Made by a program: the position numbers and the translations under genes. The notes beneath the pieces are model-generated. The model did not search any database. It saw nothing but the letters and a program-made list of their open reading frames with translations, and had not been told where the DNA came from. Positions 22,461 through 36,500 of a stretch of 64,000 nucleotides of DNA are shown piece by piece. Every line of letters begins with the position of its first letter. The stretch's first letter is position 1. Origin of the DNA: Leucogyrophana mollusca (lineage: Eukaryota > Basidiomycota > Agaricomycetes > Boletales); NCBI GenBank assembly GCA_021014945.1, contig MU266365.1:62001-126000 (forward strand), read 5' to 3'.

Positions 22461-24384
22461 TCACATAAGAAAACTCGCGATTGCTACTCCACCTAGAGTT
22501 AGCAATACCAGTATCACCCTGGCCTCTTCCCCCGCTGCACTCCGCTCCAGCAAGACATCCCACTTCATCGGGAAACGACGGGGACTAAGCGGGAGACAAT
22601 ATCGCTTCACCTGGTTTGGTGGTGAGGCCAGTGGTTGAACACTGAATGGAAGCGAGTTTACCAGGGCTGGAGGATTCCCCAGTCCAGCGAGTATCCTAAT
22701 CGGAAGACGAGGCCGCCGCTCGACGGAGGTCAGCGACACAGGCAGTCCGTGGTGGTCCACACTGAGCGTGTATGCACCACTCTCTATGTAAGGGTGCTTT
22801 GGAGCACACAAGATGCTCGCATGCGTACCAGAGACGTCGAACGGAGACGAAAGGAGCATATCCTCCAGCCTCACTCCTCCAGGCACAAAAATGATGGCAA
22901 ACGCCTCGAGGCGGGGGTTTGTCCGCGCCATATGCGCAGCGCACTCGGCGATCTGGCGTTCGTTAGGGGCACGAACGAGTGTGAGGCGAAGAGTGCGCAA
23001 GCGTGATAGCGGGGAGAGAAGCGCCGCCAGAGTTTGCTGTTGGCGAGGTTCGGGCGTCAGTGTCTAAGTACAGATGACTAAAACTATGCCGAAACTCACG
23101 ATCTGAAATGATGGCCGCCTTGCACACACTATCTCCAAGTGTACAATCCCAGGACATGATGCCACTAAGCTTCGCAATACGCTCCCGCTCTCATACGGTG
23201 AATGGAAGGTAAATGCAACACGCAGCTCTCTGAGGTTTTTCAGACTGGGAAGTCCTATCCCCGCGAGGAGGGGTGATGTGAGGATGAGCGAGTGGAGGGT
23301 GGAGTGAGTTGGTCCAGGAAGGGCCGGAAGTGGGCCGGCAAAATGGGTGAGGTGCGGGATCACGGCAGGGGGGAGCGGCAGAGAAGTACGCAGGCTGTGA
23401 AGATTGGGATGCGCATCGAGAAACTCTATCAATGGGTGTGGGTCATCGGTAGCATGAGGTAGCGAAAGTGAAAGCGACAACGCCGCTAGCCGAGGCCAGC
23501 GTGCGGTGTATAGAGGTGTGGCGTTGGGGAACGAGTGTAATACTGGTGGGGCGCTAAGGGATGGAGTAATGTGGAGCTCTTGAAGGTCAGGTGAGCGCCT
23601 GATGAGCATGTCCCATAAGCGACTGTTGGAAGGAATGGGTTCTGTGTAAAGGAATGGGGTCTGCATGGGCAAACTGCAAGCAAAAAGAACCCACCCCGGT
23701 GCTCGTCGGTGTCATGCTGGCCAGTATGAAAACCCTCCTTCAATACGAGGGAGAAAGCGAGTAAGTGGCTGAAGTCAAACAACTGGATGCAGGTATGAGC
23801 ACCGGTCAAGTAATAAGACCAACACAGGATAGGACCAACATGACTATGCGGGCGCGGGGCTATAGAACCGTATGACGTAGCAATGGTACGTAGCTGGGGG
23901 CACCTGTGTCATAGGTAAGCGAGAGCGTCTAAAAACATAAGAGTGCATACGAGATACGCAGAGCAAACCACATATCATCGTATGGGGGGATTTCGTCAGC
24001 GTCCCATACGAAGGTGTTGAGTGCGTCAAGCCTAACAGCTGTCTCCCTTATTGCGGCAGAAACGATGTAACCATCACTGGCGCCTGGCCCCGTGATGCGA
24101 ACGAAGAGTTTCTGCACATGTCGAGCAATGTCGGGCCGACGGTATAGCATCGAAAGGGTGATTGTGCATTGCGGGACAGTGCTTAGGTAGAGATTGGCAT
24201 ATAGAGCGGGGCATATGCTTGTAAAGAGGTGCTGACTCTGGGCAAAACAACTTAGTGGAAAGGCAGTCGTGTACAAACGAACAGTACGCACTGAAAGAGA
24301 CAGGTGGAGAGCGTCTGCGATCGAATTCAAGTAACCAGCTATCTCAAGAAGGATGTCTCCCGGTAAATAAGCCAGTAAACTCAT
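22461..24384 (-). CDS. F-box / leucine-rich-repeat type protein with C-terminal hydrophobic helix
   Basis: Six exons (24384-24292, 24237-23951, 23903-23695, 23641-23100, 23063-22461, with introns of 54, 47, 53 and 36 nt) make five coding blocks of 577 residues. The F-box-like start is LLAYLPGDILLEIAGYLN, then a ALHLSLSSQHLFTS region. Irregular leucine-rich repeats follow: LRTIATS, LFDFSHLLAFSLVLKEGF, LWDMLIRRSPDLQELHI, LAALSLSLSLPH, IEFLDAHPNLHSLRTSL, LVASCPGIVHLEIVCARR and LSRLRTLRLTLVRAP. This exon pattern belongs to a large agaricomycete family often annotated as F-box domain proteins, thought to select substrates for SCF ubiquitin ligases. The extreme C-terminus (VILVLLTLGGVAIASFLM) is a likely membrane anchor, which is odd for an SCF adaptor. 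The 36-nt intron is the weakest junction. Confidence 0.78.
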
Positions 24385-25396
24385 CGTATGGTATGGTCTG
24401 CTTGAACGTTGTTGTTGAGGAGTATACACTCACATCCCGGATTCCGACCCGTCGGGGTCTGCCTCGGCGTCAGTCACCAATTCCCTGAATCATTCAAGTA
24501 TGATACAAGCCAGACAAAGCTCAGTCGGAAGTTGCTCAGAAGGCAGCAGCATTCTATTATCCATCCCTTCCTCGGTTATTACCACCCAAGAAGTCGGCTG
24601 AAAGTGTCGTTTACAGAGGGTCATCTCTATCCTCACAGTACTGCAAAGAGTCAATGTTGAAGCAAGTAAATTTGACTGTTGTCCCATTTCCTTGTTTTGA
24701 AGTCTGAAATCATTGGGTTCAAATTGGCAAAGGGAAGACGATCATACGAGTATGTGCCATCGACGCCCTTCGTACATCTCGACGGGGCGCCGGGAAGAAT
24801 AAACCCACTCATAAAGCGGAGACTAACTGGCATGAAGGAGTGCTTCAGCAGACTGAGTGACTTCCCCTTGGGGTAGGGCAGGCATGTATAGGGGGTGGGA
24901 GTGAGTAGTTATTACGTTTTTCTTATATCAGCTCTAAGTTGACAACGAGAGACCCAGGTTAATACACTTGAACTGAAGCAATGATATTGTCACGCACAGA
25001 CACTGGCACATCCACTGCACGTCCGACTGCGATTAATATCAAAGCATAGGCAGCCAGGACCATTCGCGAACTGACCGTGGCCTGACTGTGTTCTAACTGC
25101 TAAGGCCTATTGGCATAAACAGGCATACCACAGCTTCTGGTCCAGGAGGCGTTTCTTGATGAATTAGGATACAAATAACAATCCGTGTTGGGTCGTCCAA
25201 TTTCCATCTAGGGAGCTCCGTAATTATTACTCGGAGAGTGTTTGTAGTGTCCTCACTACCTGCGTGATTATGTCGAGGGCCCTTAAATTTGCAGCTGATT
25301 AGACTAGGAAGAAAAGGACGTTCGTTGGACCAGACGATGTGCGGTAAATCATTCTACTCACATTAACCATAACGGACCCGCTGCAATAAATCACGT
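24385..25396. other. Intergenic region
   Basis: No gene is supported in about 1 kb. It includes the promoter of the F-box gene and the 3' flank of small secreted protein 1. Confidence 0.5.
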
Positions 25397-25858
25397 TTAG
25401 TCCTTCAGGGAGATCTGGAAAGAGTTCATCGACCTATGCGGGTAGGTCACATTCTTGTTTATCCATTTCGTGTCTGAACTGCCTGCAATCATGAACTCAG
25501 CTTAAACGGAGGCTGAAGAGACGGAACAATTACCAAAATTCTCTCCTTTACAGTCTCTTTTCTCGAAGAACGCTATGGTGGGTTCATAGTAGAAATGACC
25601 TCCAGAGCGAATACGCTCGCCCGAGAACACAAACGATCCAACAAATTTACAGTCGAAAAACCCGAGGTTGTGGCATTCAGGGTCGGTACCGAGTGGTTTT
25701 GTACCGTTGATCATTTTGTGAGTTCCTCTACACCCCGGGTCGGAGTAAAAGTCCACGGCCCATTGTCCAAAGTGCGGGACATTGCGGTATGCGCAAGACA
25801 TTACGGACTTGGCCATGACGAACACGACCAAAAAAAGAAGCACTGAGAACGAGCGCAT
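25397..25858 (-). CDS. Small secreted cysteine-containing protein 1
   Basis: Two exons (25858-25534 and 25482-25397, 51-nt intron) encode 136 residues. An N-terminal signal peptide (MRSFSVLLFLVVFVMAKSVM) precedes CAYRNVPHFGQWAVDFYS, GCRG, a cysteine before HNLGFFDCKF, FVFSGERI and RDCKGENFG. After the intron the chain ends in SMNSFQISLKD. The mature part holds five cysteines. It is clearly related to the protein encoded at 47582-48048, with the intron at the same codon and phase, directly after the FG pair. The C-terminal strand pattern is reminiscent of beta/gamma-crystallin-like or killer-toxin-like small folds, but this is only a suggestion. The role is unknown; secretion is well supported. 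An upstream sequence with a donor and an acceptor touching the ATG suggests a 5' UTR intron. Confidence 0.82.
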
Positions 25859-26732
25859 CTGTATTGGGCTCGAAGTCAGGCCAAGAACTCAGGTAGAAAT
25901 TCAAGTGAAACTCACTGCTATGCACGGGGGGAACGCATGAGACGACCCAGAGGTTTTTTGGCCCATTATATGACATAGAATTGCCTCTGACCCACCTATA
26001 CCCACGAAAGCCGTTTCAGATTGAAGCTATGTATTGAAGTCGAGGAGAAACATCGATATTCCCTGATTGGCATACTATGGTATGCCTGGGCAGAGGCCAA
26101 GGTGACCATCCACAGGTACCCGCACCCTCCCGCACCTTCAACGGCTCGGCCAAGTGCATCCTCGTCCAATTGCGATTCGAGAGTCTAACACCCAGTCAAC
26201 CGGAGTCTGGTATAGCCGGTACTACATGTGTTACAAGTTGAATAACATGACGACGGTGGGGCGAGAAGCGAATGCCGCAGCCCACTCCGTCCTGCGCCGC
26301 GTGCATTTTAGGTAAGTCCGGATTGTTTCGTGTGTATTCAGAGGGCATGGTGAAGTACATTCACGCCCCCGTCCGGTTGGCAGCGTAATCACGGTATTGC
26401 ATGAAGAAGGGGCATTTATGTACACAATTTGTTGAAATGTTGATAATTATGTTCAAAGATGTTCAAGTTTGTCACCCGACTCGTCTTCATCGGAAAATGC
26501 CGACGCCCCCAAGCCATCTTTGTGTTAGTCCTGAGTGCGGCGATGCATTTTGCTGGATTCATGTGGAATGGTGGTGGTGTGGCGTCACTAGCTGAGTCCC
26601 TTGACCTCAGTATAGACTGCAAATAGACTGCCATACAAAGGGTCACCGGTCACCGGTCAACCCACGCAACCACACAACAACCACAAGCCAGAGGCATACA
26701 TATATTCCAAATTAGTACTAGTATTTCTTTGA
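25859..26732. other. Intergenic region with promoter of secreted protein 1
   Basis: A TATA-like element lies near 25966-25974 (minus strand) and a likely 5' UTR intron ends directly at the ATG of the secreted protein. No further gene is supported up to the 3' end of the antiporter gene. Confidence 0.5.
25966..25974 (-). promoter_or_regulatory. TATA-like element of secreted protein 1
   Basis: The minus strand reads CATATAATGGG about 110 bp before the start codon. The paralog at 48 kb has a comparable CATATAAATACC at a similar distance. Confidence 0.4.
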
Positions 26733-29700
26733 TCAATCCGAGGGCAGATTCGCAGCCTGGAGAACCACCATGGCCGTCGCACACCTGGAGGCTACAAACG
26801 CTGTTGCTACGTCTCCAACCGTCTTTAAAACTTCCGGCCCCACACTCCGATGATCTTCCATAAGCTCCTTGAGCTCCTGATGTTGGTTCTCCACACTTAC
26901 TCGCCGAGATCGCCCGGATACGACCAACAGACGCGTGCTCTGTTCAGCCATGGAGTTACGAAGTGATGACGCTCGCTGGACCACGGCTTGAAGTGGGACA
27001 GGGGTATGAAGCTCTGCGAACTCGATCCGCGATAGTGCAGCCCGCAACGAGGGAGAGAAATCGCCGGCAGTCTCGGGTGATGCATACCGAGACCATAAGA
27101 TAGCGTCTGCCGCATCCGATTGCAGGCGTGTTTGTGTGTCGGCTTTACTGTAGAAGGTATCGGGGAACTCAACAGTCTGCCGCACTGCGCGTTAGTGATA
27201 TGGTAGCGTTAGATCAGAATATCCACTTGCCAAAGGTACGTCGGGGTCGTGGGTTATGCTACTCGCGTCGTCGACTTTAACATCCCCTTGCCCAAAATAT
27301 ACCTCGTGAGGCTTTTCGATCCTGGCCATCGACTCCACACTCCTCCTGACCACTTTCACCACAGTTGCGGTATTCTTCGGATTTGCACAGAGTTGCACGA
27401 CAAATTCTAGCGCGAGTCGATCATCTGGGCCGCCAAAGAACGGGAAGAAGACATGCTGCGTGCTTCCCACGGCACGAAGTTCTCCTGGCCCATGCCCAGC
27501 GTCGATGTACAGTGCAACATCCGTCTTGGACTGTGAAAAGACATTGCGTACAAACTGTGAATGAATCGCAGATGCGGACTTGTCTGCTGTCCACGACCCG
27601 AAGAACATCTCGAAGGGATTGGAGTTACTGTTCGATACTCGAGGAGTGACGGGTGCAAGATCTCCTGTGTCTGTGGGCGTTGTGGAAGGTGGCAGCCATG
27701 GAAGAAGAATGAGCTGGGAATTATGCCGCTTGGCGTGTTCAGCAACGCTGTATCCCAGGTCGTCATAAGGCACGATCGACAGCGAACTTGAAACAGGCAG
27801 GTCGTTCAGCTCGCCGAACATCCTGAAGATGCCGAGCAGGGGGTCCGTATGTATGAGAGTATCGGAAATAGAAGACCTCATGACAGCGGACGTCCGGTCT
27901 GATAACTCGATCAAGCGCAGTGCGTCAACCGCTAACTCAGGTCTCTTGAGCTTGGACGCCAATAAGGTGGGTTCCGACGAAGACCGACTCCGCAAATCGT
28001 GGTTTGGGATGTGCATGAGCTGGGTGAGTGCCATTATTCCAGGCATGTGGTCGAGCTTGTCCAGCACAACAGTGAAGCGGTGTCTCCAGGGATGCTCGTC
28101 GCTGAACTTCTTGTCGTTGAACATGGAGTCGTCCGTCCCGCTCTCCAAGCCTGGCGTTTTGGCGGGTGCAGCACCTGACCCGCCGACACGTACACGTCGC
28201 TCTGGCGGATATAGAGCGTTGACCAAGGGGGTGGTAATGAAGGTCAAAGTCACGGCTTCGAGAACGAACATCGAGAATACTTTCTGCGAGTAGACTCAGT
28301 CGATGCACCCCACCGAAGCTTCGTGGATAAACCTACCTGTGAAAGGATGCCAGCAGACAGACCCACGTTGAGGACAATCAGTTCTACGAGACTGGATATA
28401 ACTTCAGCATAAGTGCCATGGTGAACCGCTTCCTACGTACCCCTTGCAACTCATCAGCGACCCAATGGTGCTTGCTTCACGCCAGCCAAAACCTGAACAT
28501 CTTGCGGCGATTGTGCAGCCCCCGAACTTTCCACTGAATGAAAGGCTGATTATAGCGATTGTGAAAGCCCAGGTAATGCCTGCAAAAAAATCAGGTTGTT
28601 TCTTTCACCCTTGCGTAAAGTGACGGCACTGACCATCATCCAACAGACCGAGATTGGTGTTCAGACCAGAAAGCGTGAAATACTGCAACAGGCTGTAAGT
28701 GGCGCTCGCGGGTTCTCCAAAAAAGATGTGCTAACCAGCGGGAGGAAGATGATGGTCACCATATCTTCGAGCTTCTCAGTCAAGGCGATTGCAAGTCCAC
28801 CCTCACGAGGGACGATGAGACCAGCCAAGAAGGCACCTGTAACTTCTTAGCTATGCCCTATGCAACCTGTTGCATAGAAAAACATACCAAAAATGGCATT
28901 TACTCCAATGATGTCGGTGAAAAAGGCACATGCCCACAATAGGATTATGGTGAACGTCATGTAGAACACACTTGGCCCATTGTCCAAGGACCCGGTCAGC
29001 TTCGCCAGCCAAAGCATAAGACGTTTGACCGGGAAGAGCAAGAAGAGGATGAAGGCGATGCAGGCGAGCAGGGTGTACAGCGCCGTGAGACCCGAAGTAG
29101 CGTTCACGAGGGCGACGCTAAGTGCGAGTAGTGTCCATCCGACGATGTCATTCCCAACACCCGCAGACAGCACCACGATACCGACGGTGGTATCGAGCAG
29201 CTTCAGTTCCGTAAGAATTCGACACAGAACAGGAAACGCCGTAATGGAGTACGCAACTCCGGTAAAGAGCATAAAGTACGTGAAGTGGACACTAGGATCG
29301 ATGAAGTGGTGGTACAGAGGAATCGAAAGGGCCGACCCCAATCCGAAAGGGAGTGCGATTCCAGCGAGGGACACGATGACGGACATCTTAGCATTGCGCT
29401 TGATAATAGAGGCGTCGATTTCGAGTCCGACGATGAAAAGAAAGAGACAAAGACCAATGTTGGCGACGAGAGAGAGGTATGGCTGTGAATCCATCGGGAA
29501 TATGTGTTCTGTAAAACCAGGTATACGACCAAAAGCAGTCGGACCTGCGAGAGTGTATCAGGACCACATCACTGACAGAACATATTGAACACAAACCAAG
29601 AAGGATACCACCAAGCACTTCAGCAATAACTTTGGGCTGCCTCATTTTGCGCAGGATAAGAGATATCAGCTGCGCCATCATGATGATTACACCTGTGCCG

Positions 29701-30057
29701 AACTAAGGATGACTTCGAACGTTGAAGTCGTAAAAGTGCGCACCAACTTGGATGATCCATAGTCGCAGCGGGTCTGCAGTATCGAAAGCTGATGGGTCCG
29801 TCCCTGTGAGCAGGCCACCCTAGTGTAGCATCAATATATCTAGTGGCGGGAGTAGATCTCTGAGGGTGTACTACTCACTTCACCCTGGACCAGTCTCTTT
29901 GCGTAGTGCTTGTAAACACTGATGACGCCGTTGGAGAGCTCTCGCATGTTTCCTAAAGTCTGCTGTGGGGATGCAGTGGAAGATCCGAGCACACGGAACA
30001 CCTATGTCACAAGAGATATAAGTAGCCTCAGCCCCGCTCTACTTCTGATGATGACAT
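26733..30057 (-). CDS. KHA1: K+/H+ antiporter, CPA2 family (KHA1-like)
   Basis: Eleven exons (30057-30043, 30001-29879, 29819-29744, 29692-29597, 29544-28888, 28836-28736, 28682-28634, 28579-28441, 28391-28337, 28283-27227, 27184-26733) stay in phase and give 939 residues. The Na/H exchanger domain begins at LRLWIIQVGVIIMMAQL and includes [67 protein letters not shown], and AFLAGLIVPREGGLA. About 12 membrane helices are expected. The last 500 residues form a soluble tail with universal-stress-like repeats (SQLILLPWLPPS, FFPFFGGPDDRLALEFVVQL), typical of fungal KHA1. Yeast Kha1 sits in the Golgi and helps potassium and pH balance. Exon 1 encodes only five residues, so the start is the least certain point; all other junctions are supported by family continuity. 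Confidence 0.93.
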
Positions 30058-31028
30058 ATTCAAATTATCTGCAGTCTGGCGTTACCCGGTGCTTGCTGCT
30101 CCCTCGTCGCCCTTATGTATGATTGCCGTGTGGGACAAAGAAGTATAATTTTGGGAAGTCAGAGGCCGTGTAGCCACTGTAGTGTCGTTTGTCAGGCTGA
30201 GGCTCCCCAGTGTGATTGCAGAGCACAGCACTTTCGATTCAAGCTTCTGTGTCGGCGGGAGAGATGGCCATATTTGGGATGCATATCGACGGTTTCGGAA
30301 ACGTCCGCCCGATCAGCGCATCAGAACTCACGCACACCGTGGGATGAGACTGAGGTGGCACTGCCGCCAACGACGGAGGTTGCAACACTTGGGCCCATTC
30401 CATGATCTATCTTAAGTGGTGTTTCTCGGAGGTTCGGTGCGTACCTGTTTCACAGTGATAAGCAAGTGATAAGTACACCATCATCGTCGAACTCGTGGTG
30501 AGCGAATCTTCCTCGTCTAAATTCTTTGTTGATCAATTGGCACAACTTGAACCGCCCCACCATCGCCGCTCTCGTCATCGTTGACAATAAGTAGAAGTAC
30601 TCGAGTCTCTCGACTCCATATGCTAGCTCGCAATGGCAACGAACCTCGAAGGAAAGGAATATTCGCACCGTTTTGGCCCTGATCCCAGAGTCAAATATAA
30701 CTCGTCTCTCAGATCAGGCGAACCTCTTCTTGCGCTGATTCAGGCTGACGCCATGCCGATCTGAATCACCTTATTGTCTCCCGACACTCACTATTTTGCG
30801 AGGTGTCGAGTTCCAACCCTTTCGTTGTAGGTGGCAGCAGTGATTATGTACCTGGTTAGGAGCGAGAAAGCGATCAGCCCAAACTTGTACATTACCCCGG
30901 CGCAAGGTCGTCTGACCTCTGCCTGATGGCGCAACCTCCACCTGGGTTTTTATTGGCCCGAAAACCCGGTGCTGATAAGATCGTCGTCAAATCAGCACCC
31001 AGCCGCACTTCGTTATCCTCATCCATTC
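30058..31028. other. Divergent intergenic region (antiporter / monooxygenase)
   Basis: This holds promoters of the antiporter gene (-) and the flavin monooxygenase gene (+). No coding feature is supported. Confidence 0.5.
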
Positions 31029-33377
31029 ATGACTGCCAATCTTTCTCTACCAACCCTTGACAAACTCAGGAGCGCCGTTGCACCCGATCTAGATGTTCTT
31101 GCCGTGACATCGCAATGGTTCGCCTCCTTCGCAGAAGCGTTGCAATCCGCCAACATCGATAACGTTCTCGCTCTCCTCCTCGAGGATGTGTTCTGGCGCG
31201 ACATGCTCGCCCTCACCTGGGATTTCCGCACCTTCCAAAGCACCACCGCGGTCCGCCAGTTTCTCGCAGACCAGCTCCCGCTTTTCCCACTCTCATCCTT
31301 AAAGCTGAGGAAAGACCTGGTCGAGCTGCAGAAACCATACCCCGATATCGCGTGGATCCAAGCCTTCTTTGACTTTGAGACCCCAGTTGGGATCGCCTCA
31401 GGCATATTCCGCATCGTCCCACTTCCAGACGGTTCTTGGAAAGCACACGCAGTTTACACTAACCTCGAAGATCTCAAAGGACACCCCGAACAGAACGGTC
31501 CACTTCGTGACCATCAACCAAATCACGGTAAATGGGCAGCGAAGCGCGCTCGCGAGGTAGAATTTCTTGATGAGGAGCCTAGCGTCGTTATCGTTGGCGG
31601 TGGACAGAGCGGGTTGGATGTTGCCGCCCGGCTGAAAATGTTGGGCTTGAACTCGCTTGTGGTCGAGAAAAACGAGAGGATAGGCGACAACTGGAGGAAA
31701 AGGTATGGGGCTCTATGTTTGCACGATCCGGTCTGTAAGTAGCATCGACCTTTCTGAAAACCCTGCATGCTGACCAGATACAGGGTATGACCACATGCCA
31801 TACCTCCCGTAAGCCTTTCCTGGCTGCGTGATGCTTCTGTCTCAGCCCCTTTCTCTCAAGCTTCCCGCCGTCATGGCCAGTCTATACTCCAGCACTGAAG
31901 CTCGCAGACTGGCTTGAGTCATATGCCCACACCATGGAGCTGAATGTATGGACTTCTGCGACTGTCATCTCCGTCACTCCGGGAACGACCAAACGCTGGA
32001 AAGTTCTTGTGACACGAAAAGACGGCTCCGAACGCGTTTTTCAAGTTAACCACGTTGTTTTCTCCCTCGGAATAGGTGGAAATGTTGGGAAAGTCCCCGA
32101 GTTCCCCGGCACGGTGCGTCTGCCTTACTGATTATTGACTGTGTCTCCGTGGTGCATAGCTTGCATTGCACGATTCTACATGCATATGGCGGAAACTTAT
32201 GGATGTTACGGCGGTGTAGGACGAGTTCAAGGGCCAGATCCTCCATTCGAGCCAACATAAACTCGCATCCGATCATGAAGGGAAGAAGGTTGCCGTTGTT
32301 GGAGCGTGCACTTCTGGTGGGTTTGACTCTCTTTTTCCGTTTTAAGATGTTTGAACTTGCATAGCACACGACATCTGTGCGGACTACGTGGAACATGGTG
32401 TCGGTAGGTCTTAACGTTGTTCATCTCCGGCAGAGACTAACATGGAGTAGATGTTACGATGGTTCAGCGTAGCCCGACATACATCATGACCACGAAAGAG
32501 GGCATGCCGAGGCTGTTGGGTGAGTGTCACCTCTTTCAGCCTCTTGATTTCACTCACCTCAAGTATCCATCAGCACTATTCTGGGATGGCGGCCCCCCAA
32601 CAGACGTTGCAGACAGAGTCAACGCATCTTTTCCGAATCATCTCATCAAGCTCGTCCACCAGCGGGTGACGAAGGAGATCGCTGAAGCTGACAAGTATGA
32701 CCTTACCTGCATGCTAACCAACAAGAAAAGCTCACTAGAACCGGCTCCCTCTCCACAGGGAGCTATTAGACGGTCTCCGCGCTCGTGGGTTCAAGACTAC
32801 GCTTGGCGAGGACGACTCAGGGTTCCTACTCCTAGCGTGGAACAAAGCGGGCGGCTACTATCTTGGTATGATATGTCACCAGATGTCATTGTATCACACA
32901 ATTAACTATCTCCATGCGCATGTTGTCGTTTAACAGATGTCGGCGCGTCGCAACTCATTATCGACGGGAAGATCAAGCTCAAGAGCGACGGCCCAATCAA
33001 GAAATTCACGCCTACTGGAATGCTATTCGAGGACGGCTCAACACTCGACGCAGACGTCGTTATATTCGCCACTGGCTACTCCGACGCGCGCTCTGCCTAC
33101 CGCGAGCTCCTCCCACCCGATCTTGCCTCGCAGCTACAGCCCATCTGGGGTCTGGACGCCGAGGGCGAGCTGAATAGCGCGTGGCGTGAGCCGGGTGTGC
33201 CAGGCGTGTGGTGCATGATGGGCAACCTTGCGCTTTGCAGGTTCCATTCGAAGCATGTCGCCCTACGTGAGTGGCTTGGTTGCACCTCGCCAAATTGTGA
33301 ACATCCGCTTACTTGGATTTGCGAGTACAGAGATCAAGGCGCACGAGGAGGGACTGTTTGGCAAGCGGTATCGGTGA
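31029..33377 (+). CDS. FAD-dependent monooxygenase (YUCCA/FMO-like, two-domain fungal type)
   Basis: Ten exons (31029-31734, 31784-31808, 31861-32113, 32220-32316, 32365-32403, 32451-32519, 32574-32694, 32759-32865, 32937-33266, 33331-33377) give 597 residues. The first 180 residues form a SnoaL/NTF2-like region. The FAD-binding Rossmann motif [12 protein letters not shown] follows, then [31 protein letters not shown], an FxGxxxHSSQH-type motif ([11 protein letters not shown]), the NADPH site [14 protein letters not shown], and the C-terminal FATGYSDAR box. These enzymes hydroxylate or oxygenate small nucleophilic or keto substrates using NADPH; the substrate is not predictable. The protein ends [14 protein letters not shown], a family ending. 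Several introns contain alternative AG sites; the chosen ones keep both frame and family motifs. Confidence 0.92.
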
Positions 33378-33805
33378 GTGGCCAAGGAATTTGGGAAGTC
33401 ATTCCAAATCGAACTGTCATATGTACTTTGTAGCTAGAGGGAACCGAAGTGAGGTAGCAAACTGGACATGAGGCTTGTATTTGTGCTTTCTAAACATTCC
33501 AATCAGAGGATCCCCAGTGACTTATACGCAGCATGCGCTTACACAACCATCACATTGTACGCAACGCTCTACATCATGTTGAGTAGCAAACGCCAAGTAA
33601 CACTGCAAGATGACGCCGAACATGTATGCAAGACAAGGAATAACACAACAACTTAAAACATCGGATATATGTGAGGCGTACATCTAGTGCTGTATATACG
33701 GTACCACTCAGTACCTGAAGGATTATTGGTATAATGTGTTGGTTGAATGTGCAGAGCATTGTAGACAGAGGGTAGGTGTGGGTATCGCACAAGGAGCACA
33801 TTCAA
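33378..33805. other. Convergent intergenic region
   Basis: This holds the 3' ends of the monooxygenase (+) and PRMT1 (-) genes. No gene is supported. Confidence 0.5.
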
Positions 33806-35404
<1,599 letters not shown>

Positions 35405-35666
35405 TGTGAATGTCGGCGGAGGAGAACAAGATTACAGATATGATAAAATTTTGGGTCTTGTCCTTGGTTTCCCCGACGCGCCCAAAAATGAAGATCCTGA
35501 AAATAATAATGATCGGAGACAACACGAACAAACAAACGCCGTCGGCTGTGTCAAGAGCGGTGACGCCGGTTCGGCCACAGCCTCGGCACGCAGCTCCCAA
35601 TGCAGAGTCCGCAGCTTGGGCCTTGACTCCTGCTCTACATAAGACCACGACCGTCACGAAAGGCAG
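35405..35666. promoter_or_regulatory. Shared 262-bp divergent promoter, PRMT1 (-) and BRI3-like (+)
   Basis: The two start codons face away from each other across 262 bp with no room for separate long promoters. No clear TATA box was seen on either side. Shared control is inferred from spacing only. Confidence 0.5.
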
Positions 35667-36261
35667 ATGATAGTTGACAAACCCCCCACAATCATGGTAC
35701 GCATGAATCTTTTAATTTTTTCTCGCCTTTTTTCATCTGTCTTCTGGTGATATGTATAGCATACCGACAGCCCACCAGCATACGAATTTGTTGCCCAGGA
35801 GCCCAGCAGCACCACACCTGGTATTTATCATTTACTCAGAATAATCCTCGCCCAACTCACTTGCACGTTATAGCTGCACCTGCGCCTATACAAGGCGACA
35901 AGGCCCCGCTCCAGCCTCAATCCCCTGTTTATGTTCATGGGCGACCTGTGCCATCGATGCACCAGCCAACAGTGTACCACTACATGAACCCAAGAACAGG
36001 GGACCAGCTAACATCCCTTTTGCCACCTGATCATCCGGAGATGATCTGCTTGCAGCAGGGGGGCCACGTCGAACAAACGAAATATGGAATACTGGGTGAG
36101 TAGTGTACTGCATCGTCGAGCATACGACTTACAGCGTTATTGCGACAGGCATACTTGCAGCGATCGTTTGGTTCCCCCTTGGGATCGGTCTCTGCCTCCT
36201 CGACCGGAGAGTCAGGTGCAAGCGCTGTGGATACACGATTGACGACGGCATGTGTGGCTGA
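35667..36261 (+). CDS. BRI3-like small membrane protein with PY motif
   Basis: Four exons (35667-35696, 35760-35820, 35874-36095, 36149-36261) make 141 residues. The N-terminal half is proline-rich and carries PPAY, a ligand for WW domains of NEDD4/Rsp5-type ubiquitin ligases. The C-terminal half resembles the vertebrate BRI3 (brain protein I3) domain: a CxxxG approach (HPEMICLQQGGHVEQTKYG), one hydrophobic segment ILAAIVWFPLGIGLCLL, then DRRVRCKRCGYTIDDGMCG with paired cysteines. In animals this is a lysosomal or endosomal membrane protein; a similar endomembrane site is inferred here. The fungal family appears conserved. A LITAF-type domain is the main alternative, but the cysteine spacing suits BRI3 better. 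Confidence 0.75.
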
Positions 36262-36500
36262 GCACTTTGTCACTGAGCTTCTGAAGTTTTTAGTATCTCG
36301 GATATACGATCTACGTATGTTTTATTCTTGCAGATCTTTATGATGTCCTTCGTCGCTTCGCTTATGGACGTTTACCAATTCATACCCGTTCCCGGTTATT
36401 AATATCAGTGTCAGGTGACTCACGCTGGTTGTTCGGCCAGGTTGTGCAGACTATAGACTCAGTGTTGAAGTCGTCATTGGTGGAGAAATCAAATTTGTAA